A stretch of DNA of 13,175 nucleotides from positions 1 through 13,175 of the forward strand of contig JALLPB010000941.1 in the NCBI GenBank assembly GCA_036939975.1. The letters are read 5' to 3'. The notes under the pieces were generated by a model. The model ran no database searches. It was given only the letters and a program-made list of their open reading frames with translations, and had not been told where the DNA came from. This DNA comes from Cyclostephanos tholiformis (Eukaryota; Bacillariophyta; Thalassiosirophyceae; Thalassiosirales; Thalassiosiraceae). Below, in pieces: positions 1 to 7,961 of the stretch. Made by a program: the position numbers and the translations under genes. Each line of letters begins with the position of its first letter. The stretch's first letter is position 1.

Positions 1-349
1 CGGAGGGATAGTTTTTGGTTCCCGCCCGAACCCAAATAGGGGTTAAGCTGTTAAGGAAATTTATTAGTACTTAGACCAATAAATTTGTTGTAAAAATAAT
101 TAACGTGAACAAAAAATCATATTTTCTCTCAGAATAAATGTTAATTTTTATATATCGGATCTTTCTTTTATTCAGATAACTATTTTTTGACAGAAAAATT
201 TTTATTAGAACCAGAAGAAATTAATTTGAGAAATTAGAAATAACACGAGAAAATTAGAAATACAATTTATTCTAATAAATTTAATATGATCTACAGATAA
301 AATTACCCAGATCCCAGATTGCACCTTCAGAGGTGGGTGACAGACAGCA

Positions 350-560
350 ATGGGCGGCAGCAGAGGCAGTGGTGGATGTCATCAGTGTTGGGTAAAAAAT
401 CAATTTAATGAGCATTGGTACAAAAAGCGACAGATCTTACCCTCCTCTAAAAAAAATAAACCGAGCATTACAAACGTCGGCCACAATGCGGCGAGCACGC
501 ACATTGCACTGGAACCGGCGATGAACTGCCATGGACGGCAGCAGAGGCCGTGGTCGACAT
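350..560 (+). repeat. Imperfect direct repeat pair of about 30 bp
   Basis: The stretch at 350-382 (beginning ATGGGCGGCAGCAGAGGC) recurs with a few substitutions at 531-560 (beginning ATGGACGGCAGCAGAGGC). The copies are about 181 bp apart. The copies are more GC-rich than their surroundings. This could be a decayed duplicated segment or an old mobile element fragment; nothing seen decides between these. Confidence 0.45.
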
Positions 561-1046
561 AACATTTTTGTGTGTGTTTGCTCAGTCACGGTTGTACAAA
601 AACTGTAGTATTTCACTCACGGCCGTGCAAAAGTTTTACAAACCACAGAACCCCTCACAAAAAAAGGTTGTTAATTCGATGCTGTGTATGACCACCACAT
701 GGTTGAACTACCCTAAAAATACCCCATTTTTTGCAGGGCTGTCAAAGTTCCTCTGTGCAGACATACAGCACCTCTCGTGGAAATACGGCTTCGGTCTTAT
801 TTTCAAAATAACACAGGGTGATAAGAACCAGACACTAAATCTATCTAAATTATTCAGAAAATTAAAAATAGTAGGAATTAAATTGCGATGCGATGCGACC
901 TATTTTTAGAAATCCTTGATACAACCATTGGATTCGGAGTCAACTTATGAAACTTACCACAGCTCTTTATTCAAACAAAAAATGACACACTCAGGGGTAG
1001 GCGGGAAAGCACAGTTGAACTATTTAGCTTCACATCCTTTTGAACA

Positions 1047-1150
1047 TACCGTAAAAACCGGGGATTAAGAAACAGCTAATGTTGAAGGATGTGACAGATA
1101 GTGTCTGTTTCTTAATCCCCGGTGTTTCTTAATCCCCGGTTTTTACGGTA
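1047..1150. repeat. 28-bp perfect inverted repeat with embedded 17-bp tandem copy (hairpin or MITE-like)
   Basis: The left arm at 1047-1074 is the exact reverse complement of the right arm at 1123-1150, over 28 bases containing the core CCGGGGATTAAGAAACA. The spacer is 48 nt (1075-1122). The outermost 17 bases of the spacer (1106-1122, TGTTTCTTAATCCCCGG) are a second direct copy of the inner part of the right arm, so the left arm can pair with either copy. A weaker outer complementarity lies at about 1029-1040 and 1081-1094 (TCACATCC versus GGATGTGA). Such a structure could be a small inverted-repeat transposon remnant or a transcribed hairpin; I see no target-site duplication that settles it. 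Confidence 0.85.
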
Positions 1151-1510
1151 ATTAGCTCGTTCTTATCCCCCAGCATAATCTCTCTCGCAAAGGCCTGAAC
1201 AAATAATTCTCGTTTGAATCGTCGTTTTCTCTGCCCAATGTAAAATGAAATAGGTATATTAAGATACCCAACCTACCTACAATAAGGAAAAGTATTTCTC
1301 TTTCACCGGACTGTAAATAAAGAAGTTTACCAAATACTCGACAAAGATCTCGCCTCACGAGAATCTCCGTCTCGTATGCGAGAAAAGCATGTCAGCGATC
1401 AAATCAAACAACATTTTTTTCTACTTCATTTCATCGCACACACTCATCACTCATCGCATCACCCCCTGCCTCTCTCATTCACGATTGCTTCACTCACCCT
1501 ACCAACGACC

Positions 1511-2647
1511 ATGATGGGCTCTTCGATTTACAACGCCGGCCCCCGAGGCCGATACTCCACCGACCCGAAAAACTCCCATGTTCCCAACAAAGCCACCGAC
1601 CCCCCCCGCGGCATCACGATGCAGCCATCCCCCGCCGCAGCCCACGCGATCTTGAGTCCCGCCGTTTCCCTCGACGACGACGAGGCCAGGGCCGAGCGGA
1701 GGTTGCATAGGGCGCAGGCGCTGTCTTCGAGGCTATCGCAATACACCCGCGGCTCAGACCGACGACAGGTACTGCGCACCCTCCTCGATGTCGAGTACCT
1801 CCCCCGAATGCACGAATTGGGGGGGGTATCTGGAGTCGACGACATAGCCGCCGCCGAGAGGGAGGCCGCCGCCGAGAGGGCATCGCTGAATGGGGTGAAT
1901 TTCATGCAAGTGCGGGATCATTGCCATCGGGGCGGTCCGGTGGACAGCTACTTCCTCCAAACCGTCCGGGAGGTGTGCGGACACATGTGCGACATGGACG
2001 GGGTCGATGCCGATCCCATGGCGCTGTACGGCGGATTGCTACTGCGACTGTGCCGAAGCGCATCGGAACGGGACGCCCTCGAGACGATGACGTCCTGGAC
2101 GTCCTGTCGTACTGGGGAACTTGTGATGCTCCCGTTGGGACGGAGACATCACAAGCCGGATTCGACGGCACCCCTCGCGGAGCCGGCGGGATTGGAGATG
2201 TACGTCGAGGGGGGGAACGTGCACGCCAAGGTGACTATGAGGCACGAGCTGGGACTGTATAGGAGGACGGATCTCGAGTCGGGGGAGAACGGGAAGGCTA
2301 TTGCGGAGGCGCTGAGACCTTGGAACGGACTCGTGGAGATGGCGCAGCGGGAGCGACTGCTCCTTCACCGCCCCGGTGCGACGACCTCGTCGCAGAAGAA
2401 GAAGAAGAAGAAGGGGGGCGGAAACAATGCGTCGGAAGAGGATTCGGCGGCGAGACGGCTAACGAACATCCAGTATGCGGCACTGTCGTTGACGAGGTTC
2501 TCGTCGGGGCATAAGAGCTTCCTTCGACCGTGGGTGTACATCAACGTGGACGTAGTCGAGCGCATCAACTTCGGTACCGGAAGCAGCGTCAGGATACTTC
2601 ACGTCGGTATTCCGGAGGATAAAAATCGTGGCTATGTCCTAAAATGA
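1511..2647 (+). CDS. Hypothetical protein, 378 aa, no recognised domain
   Basis: I do not recognise this protein. The frame is open from 1376, but I choose the ATG at 1511. It has A at -3, and it is followed at once by a second ATG with G at +4. The 45 codons before it translate to a low-complexity His/Ser/Leu/Pro stretch typical of an untranslated leader, and the 1376 ATG has poor context. From 1511 the protein begins with a polar, Pro-rich stretch. An acidic, Ala/Glu/Arg-rich helical stretch follows (AEREAAAERAS at about residues 117-127 and DDDEARAERR at about 55-64). Next comes a Cys/His-containing segment with VREVCGHMCDMDG, then a segment with VHAKVTMRHELGLYRRTDLE. A poly-lysine run (residues about 297-302) sits in an SQKKKKKKGGG context and may act as a basic or nuclear-localisation patch. 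The C-terminus (about residues 317-378) is more ordered looking. I see no signal peptide, membrane segment or intron. The third positions are GC-rich like those of the cullin gene, which supports real coding. It is convergent with the gene ending at 3248. Confidence 0.72.
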   Translation: MMGSSIYNAGPRGRYSTDPKNSHVPNKATDPPRGITMQPSPAAAHAILSPAVSLDDDEARAERRLHRAQALSSRLSQYTRGSDRRQVLRTLLDVEYLPRMHELGGVSGVDDIAAAEREAAAERASLNGVNFMQVRDHCHRGGPVDSYFLQTVREVCGHMCDMDGVDADPMALYGGLLLRLCRSASERDALETMTSWTSCRTGELVMLPLGRRHHKPDSTAPLAEPAGLEMYVEGGNVHAKVTMRHELGLYRRTDLESGENGKAIAEALRPWNGLVEMAQRERLLLHRPGATTSSQKKKKKKGGGNNASEEDSAARRLTNIQYAALSLTRFSSGHKSFLRPWVYINVDVVERINFGTGSSVRILHVGIPEDKNRGYVLK

Positions 2648-3247
2648 TGGAAAATAATGATAGGGGAGAAGAGGCTCAGGTGTTGGACATGGCGTTCCCG
2701 TACTTCGATGTGTGAATCTTTTTCTGTCTATAGTTAGGGTTTTACTGTAGAAAAATAGGGACCGATTTCGATGTGCTGATTTCGATGTCTGGGCCCAACG
2801 AATCTCGGCCGCTAAGAAGATAACGCAGAATGCGATAAAATACTGTATTTTACTTCAACTAAAATAGAGCAAAACAATTATCGTTTGAGTGGGATGATGA
2901 GGAGGAGATAATAAAATGTGAGATTTCGGTCGGATATGACAACAAAGAAAGCTAATCCTGCTTATAAACATTATCAATAAACAGGATAAACAGCATGGCG
3001 TTTATTCCTACTATGTTTTATTGGTACATCGTTCGAGTTAAGGTAAAAATTGACACCCAAGGCATCTTATTCTGCCAAGAAAGCGTTAGAGAATATAGTA
3101 TGGCTTTGATGCATACCGTCACACAAGCAGTATCACAATATGTCAAGGAGCACGCTTAATAGTGGCCCGAGAACGCTCGTCGTAGAAGGTGGACGAGACT
3201 CTAACAAGATGTCTGACGTAAAAATTCCGAATAAAAAGGTCAGCAAT
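2648..3247. other. Convergent intergenic region
   Basis: This lies between the 3' ends of two convergent genes. It is AT-rich and holds AATAAA-type hexamers on the plus strand (for example at 2976-2981) that could serve 3' end formation of the upstream gene. It also contains a short direct repeat of GATTTCGATGT (around 2763-2790). Small frames such as 3140-3367 (+) have no supporting feature. Confidence 0.5.
2955..2987. repeat. Imperfect inverted repeat in the convergent 3' region
   Basis: Arms ATCCTGCTTATA (2955-2966) and AATAAACAGGAT (2976-2987) are complementary at 10 of 12 positions around a 9-base loop. It lies about 300 bp past the stop of the 1511-2647 gene. It may be a transcript 3' hairpin or chance in AT-rich DNA; no function is assigned. 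Confidence 0.4.
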
Positions 3248-6200
3248 CTATACCTCCTCTGTATTCAACGCTTCTGGAGACTCTGTCATCTTGTCATCGC
3301 TATCTCTTCCGAATCCATTGGCAAGTATCATTGCTATCGAGACGTCAGACTCAGAGAACGACGTTGAGACTTGTCGATGTGGCGAAGGTAGACTCCGAGG
3401 AGGAGGAGGAGGAGTCATGCCTGGATGACTGTGATTCTGTTGCATATTATTATTACTCTGGAAGTGGAGATATTTCTTTTTGGGAATCTTGCACAACTCT
3501 CTCTTAAGACGGTGCTCGTCATCCCTGCCTCGGTGGATGATAGGCGGCGATCGAACACGTGAAAAGGGGGCGTTTGTGATTGAATCACATTCTTGCGATG
3601 CGTCGAGTTTTGTCACACCTCGCTCCTTGCTGGGTCGAACTCTTTGTCTTGACGGAGCCTTTGCCGAGAAATCTTCGTATGGGTCATCTGCCCCTTCTCC
3701 GTTCACGTCGAGAGGTAATTCAGGATGCAAACGTCGCCAAACGAGATCGAAGAATATTTTTTGGCTCCCAAATGGAGTAGTTAACTGGCCAAGATCAAAA
3801 TGATGTTAGAGTGACGTCAAACAAACTTGTACTTTGAGGTGTTAATCTTACCTTCTCATCCTTGTGTCGTTCATAGAGTGTCGTGACAGTCTTTGCCATC
3901 CAACTTGGAGCTTTGGTACACTTCACTAGATGATTACGAAGCACATGAATGCTCTTGGAAACATCACTGAAAGTCTTAAGAGTGAGAGGGAAAAATCTCC
4001 CACTTCCGTTACATCCGTAGCAGTACCTACACGCCAAACCAGGAAATCCGAGGATGTGGCATTTGCGCTTGCCGAGACGATCAGCCTCGGTGAATTCGCA
4101 GGTAGTCATCTGTTCTATTATAAAGAAGGAGTATTCGGTCGCAAACATCTTATCAGTTGGCTCCACCAAGCTAATGAGGGGTCCACCCGGTCGTCTTGCA
4201 TCTTGGGGAGCCCCAATGACTCGAGATGCACTTGCCTCGTCATTGTCATTTGACCGGAAAAACACACCTTAGTAAGTCATATTTAAATATGATGATTAGC
4301 AGCAGCGCCAATTAGAGACATGGAAGAATTAAAGAGATTAACAAGCATGACATGCAAAACCGCTCAAACTCACCACTGGAGGTGTCGAACAGACCCTTTC
4401 TCAGAGATTACGGAGATATTATGCAAATACCATTCCACTTAGAGATGAGATCATACATATAAACGCACAATACATATTGCTTACCAGCTTCTTTGCTGCA
4501 GAGATCCAATACTCTTTCGTCGACGCACTTCTCGCGGTTAACTCTTTAAGCTTTGTATATATTAGGAGGTGTTCCCTTGAGACGGACGGACAAACTGGAA
4601 AGTGTCTCTGCTGGATGATCATTGTCGCATTGTAAATTCCACTAATACATGTTGGAAAGTACCTGTGAGATGTAGATCATTAAACTAAGGTTAGCGAGTG
4701 GACTACGCGGGGGCGGCGCAGCACTTCGAGAAAAGAGCTTACGTTGATCCTTTCAGCTTGTACACTGGAGAAACGAGAAACAATTTAGAATGAAGGGAAA
4801 TCTAAAGCTGGAGGAGTTTTTGACTTGATATATGAGTTACGTACCAGCAGAATTATTTCTGCAATAAAGGCAGCCAATACCAATTTGGCCCAACCTTAAT
4901 GCCTTTTTTCGGCCCTTCCTCGGAGCTTTATGAGAGAAAAATAAAGTGTGAGTAAATGCACAATATAATGAATCGCTATCGCCATAAAACTCACTTCCAA
5001 CTTCTTTTTCTGTTGCAGAGAAGATGAAGACGCAATACTTCCTTATAAAACAATGTAACTCAGTTAAATGCTCCTTGTCTTCTGGCACCCAAAGAAGGTG
5101 AGGCCGTTCACTAGTGTCCGACTCATCTCCCGCTGGCTCACCTACCACTGGCACCATGCTATGCTCAAATGAATATTCTACTTGCGGGTAGGCAGAATAT
5201 GACTGATTTACTGCGTGTACTCCATCGTCCACCTTATACCTCTTCTTGTCTTGATGGATGCATTCGATCTCGGGGTCAGGGTTATGGGAATTTACGTCAC
5301 GACCAGCGACACGGTGGCTCGTCTCTCTGCAACATTCATCGTCTTCGAAGCACCGACGAGAGCGAGGCCGCAATTCATTTATTGATGCAGCCGGGTTTAT
5401 GTTTTCTTGCCTGAAAATGTGCTGGTCGTCTCGCCGAATGCTGCGATCGGGGGGATGTTGTATTTCAGGTTGGTAGTGACGCATCGTGTGTACTCCAACC
5501 TGCCTCCTCCTGTCTTGGTGAAAGCAGTCATTCACGGGATTAGGAATACGGGGACTCGTGTAAGGGCCAGATCGAGGGTGATTCGAGCTACCGAAACAGT
5601 CCTCGTCTCTGGGGGCACAATCATTTCTTGGCTCAACTAAGTTCAGGCATTCTTTTCTCCACAAGGCTTCAGGATGGTAGCTAGGATATGGCTGACGCAC
5701 GATTGTGTGTACTTTTTCGTCGATCTCGATTCTCCTCCTGTCATGGTGGAAGCATTCGCTCTTGAAATTCGGGACACGGGGATTCGTGTAATGGCCAGGT
5801 CGAGGGTGATTCGAGTTACTGAAACATATCTCATCTTCGGGGGGGCAAAGAGGCCGAGGAGGCCCGTCGTTTCTTGGCACAGCTGAGTTCAGGTTTTCTT
5901 TCCTCGGCAACGCTTCAGGATGGTAGCTAGGATATGGCTGACGCGCCATTTTGTTTACGCCATCGTCGATCTCGATTCTCCTCATGTCTTGGTGAAAGTA
6001 TTCGCTCTCGGGATTAGGGAAAGGGGGATTTGTAATATGACCAGAACGATAGTGATTCGGACAACTGAAGCGATCGCTTGCTTCGGGGCGCCACAGTGAG
6101 CGAGGCCGCCCATCCATTCTTGATGAGGCCGAGTTCAATTTCTCTTGCCTCAGCTCGTGTCTGGCGACAGGCAGATGCTGGTTATCTCGCTGAAAGCTTT

Positions 6201-6543
6201 GGTCGGAAGGATATGAAGCGTCGGGGTGATAGGGGAGACATAGCTGGCGCATAATTTGACGTGTGTTATCAGCTTCGAATCTCTCCCTGTTTTGACTGAA
6301 ATGTACGTCCTGATGATACAAGGGGGGATTCATGTCGGGACCGAAGCGATGAAGATCAGAACCATCGAATTCAGAATACAGTTGAGAATGATTGACTACA
6401 GTGGGAGTCTGCATTATCGGGAAGGGGGTGTACAGAACCCGACCATTCTCTTCGAGAGTAGTTTGTACAACGCGAGGAATTTGTTGAGGATGTCTCGGTG
6501 ACCTCGGTTTCATTACAAAGCTGTGTTTGTCGCGGACATCCAT
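3248..6543 (-). CDS. Seven-exon gene for a 934-aa protein with two C-x2-C...H-x3-C (zinc-finger-like) modules
   Basis: I assembled this by splice signals and frame. Exons are 6543-4995, 4925-4845, 4764-4743, 4662-4485, 4395-4374, 4267-3852 and 3784-3248, joined in order on the minus strand. Every intron is GT-AG and the sum is 2805 nt, an intact frame ending in TAG. Residues about 75-460 are polar, Pro/His/Arg-rich imperfect repeats, probably disordered. Module 1 (about 486-575) starts with PEDKEHLTELHCF and has C535-x2-C538-x32-H571-x3-C575. A linker with STKEYWISAAKKLGLFD leads to module 2 (about 651-734), which has C697-x2-C700-x29-H730-x3-C734. Both modules share a DK start, a basic GKRK/GRKK patch, LG..G(I/L).C.YC and FFP/YFP, so they look like an internal duplication. 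The tail (757-934) opens with FGSQKIFFDLVWRRLHPE and is then basic and low-complexity with a proline run. From memory, modules like these occur in many uncharacterised diatom proteins; no function is known to me. Zinc binding is inferred from Cys/His spacing only. The start is uncertain: the frame stays open upstream to 6573, just after a CTTGCAG acceptor-like site, so a 5' exon may exist. Confidence 0.75.
3785..3851 (-). other. Intron 6, 67 nt
   Basis: The donor is GTAAGA at 3851 after the Lys of HKDEK and the acceptor is CTTGGCCAG ending at 3785. It is phase 0. The joined sequence continues LTTPFGSQKIFFD. Unspliced reading would end at a TGA inside the intron. Confidence 0.75.
4268..4373 (-). 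other. Intron 5, 106 nt
   Basis: The donor is GTGAGT at 4373 and the acceptor is GACTTACTAAG ending at 4268. The join makes a Gly codon (G|GT) and continues GVFFRSNDND into the long exon of module 2. Confidence 0.7.
4396..4484 (-). other. Intron 4, 89 nt
   Basis: The donor is GTAAGC at 4484 directly after the codon for Leu in AAKKL. The acceptor is TCTGAGAAAG ending at 4396. Splicing is in phase 0 and leads into the 22-nt exon encoding GLFDTSS. An alternative AG three bases earlier (CTGAG) would break the frame. Confidence 0.68.
4663..4742 (-). other. Intron 3, 80 nt
   Basis: The donor is GTAAGC at 4742 and the acceptor is CATCTCACAG ending at 4663. The join restores ACG (Thr) and continues TYFPTCISGIY. 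It is preceded by a 22-nt exon (4764-4743). Confidence 0.75.
4765..4844 (-). other. Intron 2, 80 nt
   Basis: The donor is GTACGT at 4844 and the acceptor is TTTCTCCAG ending at 4765. The exon before it ends one base into a codon, and the join gives GTG (Val) at the start of VYKLKGS. Without splicing the frame stops immediately at TAA. Confidence 0.75.
4926..4994 (-). other. Intron 1, 69 nt, in frame and without a stop
   Basis: The donor is GTGAGT (4994-4989) and the acceptor follows a pyrimidine-rich TTTTTCTCTCATAAAG (ending at 4926). The length is divisible by three and no stop occurs, so unspliced translation runs straight through, adding 23 residues. Splicing rebuilds a Thr codon (A|CT) and gives KEVGTPRKGRKK, which fits the module better than the read-through version. 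Confidence 0.75.
5164..6321 (-). repeat. Five imperfect protein-coding repeats of about 75-107 residues
   Basis: Inside exon 1, an anchor H-(Q/H)-D followed by basic residues, an acidic I(D/E)D patch, a val/his stretch and Y.SYHPEA recurs. Anchor starts fall near 6315, 5994, 5745, 5520 and 5256. Copies 2 and 3 are closest (FHQDMRRIEIDDGV versus FHHDRRRIEIDEKV, both then RQPYPSYHPEAL). In the DNA they share a block of about 33 identical bases at about 5666-5698 and 5909-5941. Copies 1, 4 and 5 are more decayed. The spacing (107, 83, 75, 88 residues) shows tandem duplication followed by in-frame indels. Confidence 0.8.
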
Positions 6544-6784
6544 TGTCAAATCCGATGTCTTCCTTCTCTGCAAGGTCAGGGTCGTCGGAAGCTGCTATTG
6601 CGTTGATATATGAGCAAAGTGCTTGAAGAATACGAATACTGGCTGGGTCGTTTATTGCCACTGAAAAATTTCTCCGATGACGTTCATCGCAAGAGTTATT
6701 TGACGGGTCCGGAGCTGGCGTTGGTCGCTCATGTGCGGATTTTTCTACTCGCATTTCTTTCATTTCAATCGATGAGTTGCACAT
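6544..6784 (-). other. Possible 5' exon or upstream coding remnant of the two-module gene
   Basis: On the minus strand a frame opens with ATG at 6784 (MCNSSIEMKEMRVEK) and includes NDPASIRILQALCSYINAI. It runs into the main gene in a different reading frame. A CTTGCAG acceptor-like site (AG at 6569-6568) sits where the main frame begins. A phase-0 donor is needed to connect the two; GTAGAA at 6748 and GTGGCA at about 6658 would restore the frame, but neither is strong. A segment just upstream is a diverged duplicate of it (see the repeat at 6640-6930), and the substitutions there look codon-like. It may be a true first exon, a remnant or 5' untranslated sequence. Confidence 0.35.
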
Positions 6785-6930
6785 GGCCGTTTCTAAAAGT
6801 AAGAAACGAGTGGCTGAGGTATGAGAATATTGGCTGGGTCGTTCAGTGTCATCTCTGAAAGATTACCCCAACGACGTTTACCACAAGAGCATTTGGCAAG
6901 TCTAGATGTGGCGGTTGGCGGGTGGTGCCA
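6640..6930 (-). repeat. Tandem duplication, about 190-bp offset, with coding-like divergence
   Basis: A minus-strand stretch at about 6896-6815 aligns with one at about 6702-6622. By eye about 57 of 78 aligned positions match, with a single 3-base indel. Translated, they give CSCGKRRWGNLSEMTLNDPANI and NSCDERHRRNFSVAINDPASI. The upstream copy lacks an ATG and ends in TAG at 6795-6793, just before the ATG of the downstream copy. The in-frame indel suggests that the duplicated segment was coding. Confidence 0.6.
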
Positions 6931-7190
6931 TCGTCTCAATTAGTTTTCTGTCCTCCAAATTTTACACATGTATGATGTGTGTTCGCGGTCATTGAATCAA
7001 ATTCTGTTCATTGAATCGCACTAGAGCATTTCTCCCTTTTTTAAACGGCCCTAACGCAGACGAGCCGACCACCAGGGCTCCTCAACTACCTACGCTCATC
7101 TACCTTTTTTACAAATTCATGTGTGTTAGCGCCCATTGAATCGCACTTGCATTTCTTACTTTTCGAAACTCATGTGCAACTCATCGTTGA
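6766..7190. repeat. Inverted repeat pair of about 42 bp plus related direct copies
   Basis: The minus-strand sequence at 6809-6766 (TTTCTTACTTTTAGAAACGG followed by CCATGTGCAACTCATCG) recurs on the plus strand at 7150-7190 as TTTCTTACTTTTCGAAACTC followed by ATGTGCAACTCATCG. CATGTGCAACTCATCG itself is an exact 16-bp inverted match (6770-6785 and 7171-7186). A third, weaker plus-strand relative lies at about 7026-7050 (GAGCATTTCTCCC...AAACGGCC). In addition, the plus-strand stretch at about 6960-7010 (GTGTGTTCGCGGTCATTGAATC) is repeated at about 7111-7147 (GTGTGTTAGCGCCCATTGAATC). The block looks like a rearranged, repeatedly duplicated region upstream of the minus-strand gene. Confidence 0.55.
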
Positions 7191-7292
7191 GATCGTTGAT
7201 CGCCCTAGAAGCAAATATTTTTTAGATCACTGCTGCCACCATCTACGTCGCGCCGTTTTGTGTCCTCGATTCGGGTTGGACACGTCGCCCCA

Positions 7293-7415
7293 ATGACGAG
7301 GTCGTCATCGGAGGTCGGGGGCAGCAGCAGCGTCGAAGTCGCCGCACCGACGAGAGCATCGTCTGCGGGAAGAAAATGGAGCAGTATGGCCTCCCCCGGC
7401 CATCAAGACACATAG
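7293..7415 (+). CDS. Possible small ORF in a GC-rich island (40 aa)
   Basis: Between about 7230 and 7480 the base composition jumps to the GC-rich level of the real genes. A plus-strand frame (ATG 7293, TAG ending 7415) encodes a Ser/Ala-rich peptide beginning MTRSSSEVGGSSSVEVAAPT. The frame is open upstream of the ATG for at least another 60 bases. A minus-strand frame covers the same stretch. It may be an exon, a gene remnant or chance in GC-rich DNA; no motif is recognisable. Confidence 0.2.
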   Translation: MTRSSSEVGGSSSVEVAAPTRASSAGRKWSSMASPGHQDT

Positions 7416-7550
7416 GGGCAATAATCCGTCCCCTCCCGGAGGCGTCGTCGGCGCACGACGTGCGGATGTTTTGACTTTTTGACATCACCTTTTTGAGGAT
7501 GCCCTTGTAAGAAAAAAATGATGGTCTCAGTAATTGATAGGCACGATAAA

Positions 7551-7590
7551 ATAATAATATTATTATATCTTCTATTATATCTTCTATTAT
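7551..7590. repeat. AT-rich palindrome and 12-bp tandem repeat
   Basis: ATAATAATATTATTAT at 7551-7566 is self-complementary. It is followed by two copies of the 12-base unit TTATATCTTCTA (about 7562-7585). This is simple-sequence DNA, with no gene in about 7490-7790. Confidence 0.55.
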
Positions 7591-7790
7591 TAGGTGTAGG
7601 TAGATATCATAGTACCATCTGTCATACCCCGTTAGTTAAAAATTCACAAATCGTTGGGCCTACTTATGGCATACTTCCGGGAAATAGTCGATTTTAGCTT
7701 AAATACTATACAAACATGGGCATTTTAACTCTAAAACGGGTGTGAGAGATCTCTAAAAAAAAGGCCGCGAACCCCTTTGCTGCCGTCACA

Positions 7791-7961
7791 ATGATTGATG
7801 CATCCGCCATCAGTGCATCTTCGTTGTCCTCGTCGGCTCAATTGTCGTTTTCTGCGTTAGCTGAGGGTGGTGGGTATGCATCGCCCCCCCTGATAAGTAT
7901 CGTAAATCTCGTTTTCCGGCAAGGATTGTTTGCAGAAATTAATTTAAGTTCGTACTTTTAG
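7791..7961 (+). CDS. Possible small serine-rich ORF (56 aa)
   Basis: The ATG at 7791 opens a 56-codon frame ending in TAG at 7961, starting MIDASAISASSLSSSAQLSF. The first part has a coding-like codon choice (TCG/TCC, GCG); after about 7890 the sequence becomes AT-rich, and GTATCG near 7898 could be a donor. It might be a first exon with the remainder undetected, or chance. No known family is visible. Confidence 0.22.
   Translation: MIDASAISASSLSSSAQLSFSALAEGGGYASPPLISIVNLVFRQGLFAEINLSSYF

Larger units (their letters stand above)
1..1510. other. Intergenic AT-rich region without a convincing gene
   Basis: The first 300 bases are very AT-rich, with short direct repeats around 225-270. Open frames at 350-562 and 550-909 (+) and 1152-1358 (-) are short, show no recognisable motif and no flanking splice signals that would join them into a gene, so I leave them out. 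The last about 100 bases (1410-1510) are rich in C, A and T (runs such as CACACTCATCACTCATCGCATC), which looks like the 5' untranslated leader of the gene starting at 1511. Repeats within the region are listed separately. Confidence 0.55.

Noticed and set aside
550..909. 119-residue plus-strand frame
   Set aside because: It is AT-rich with no motif and has no splice or start context. It overlaps short degenerate repeats (TCACGG.TGTACAAAA-like copies at about 586-632).
1376..1510. N-terminal extension of the 1511-2647 gene starting at the ATG at 1376
   Set aside because: It has weak start context and a low-complexity His/Ser/Leu translation; the leader composition fits an untranslated region better.
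3480..4272. Plus-strand frames at 3480-3803, 3930-4253 and 4054-4272
   Set aside because: They are antisense to exons 6 and 7 of the two-module gene, whose frame, splice sites and conserved motifs are convincing.
4837..6573. Reading the minus-strand frame as a complete 578-residue single-exon protein
   Set aside because: The frame ends just after a GGTACGTAA donor in the middle of a Cys-rich module, and matching continuations follow in downstream exons.
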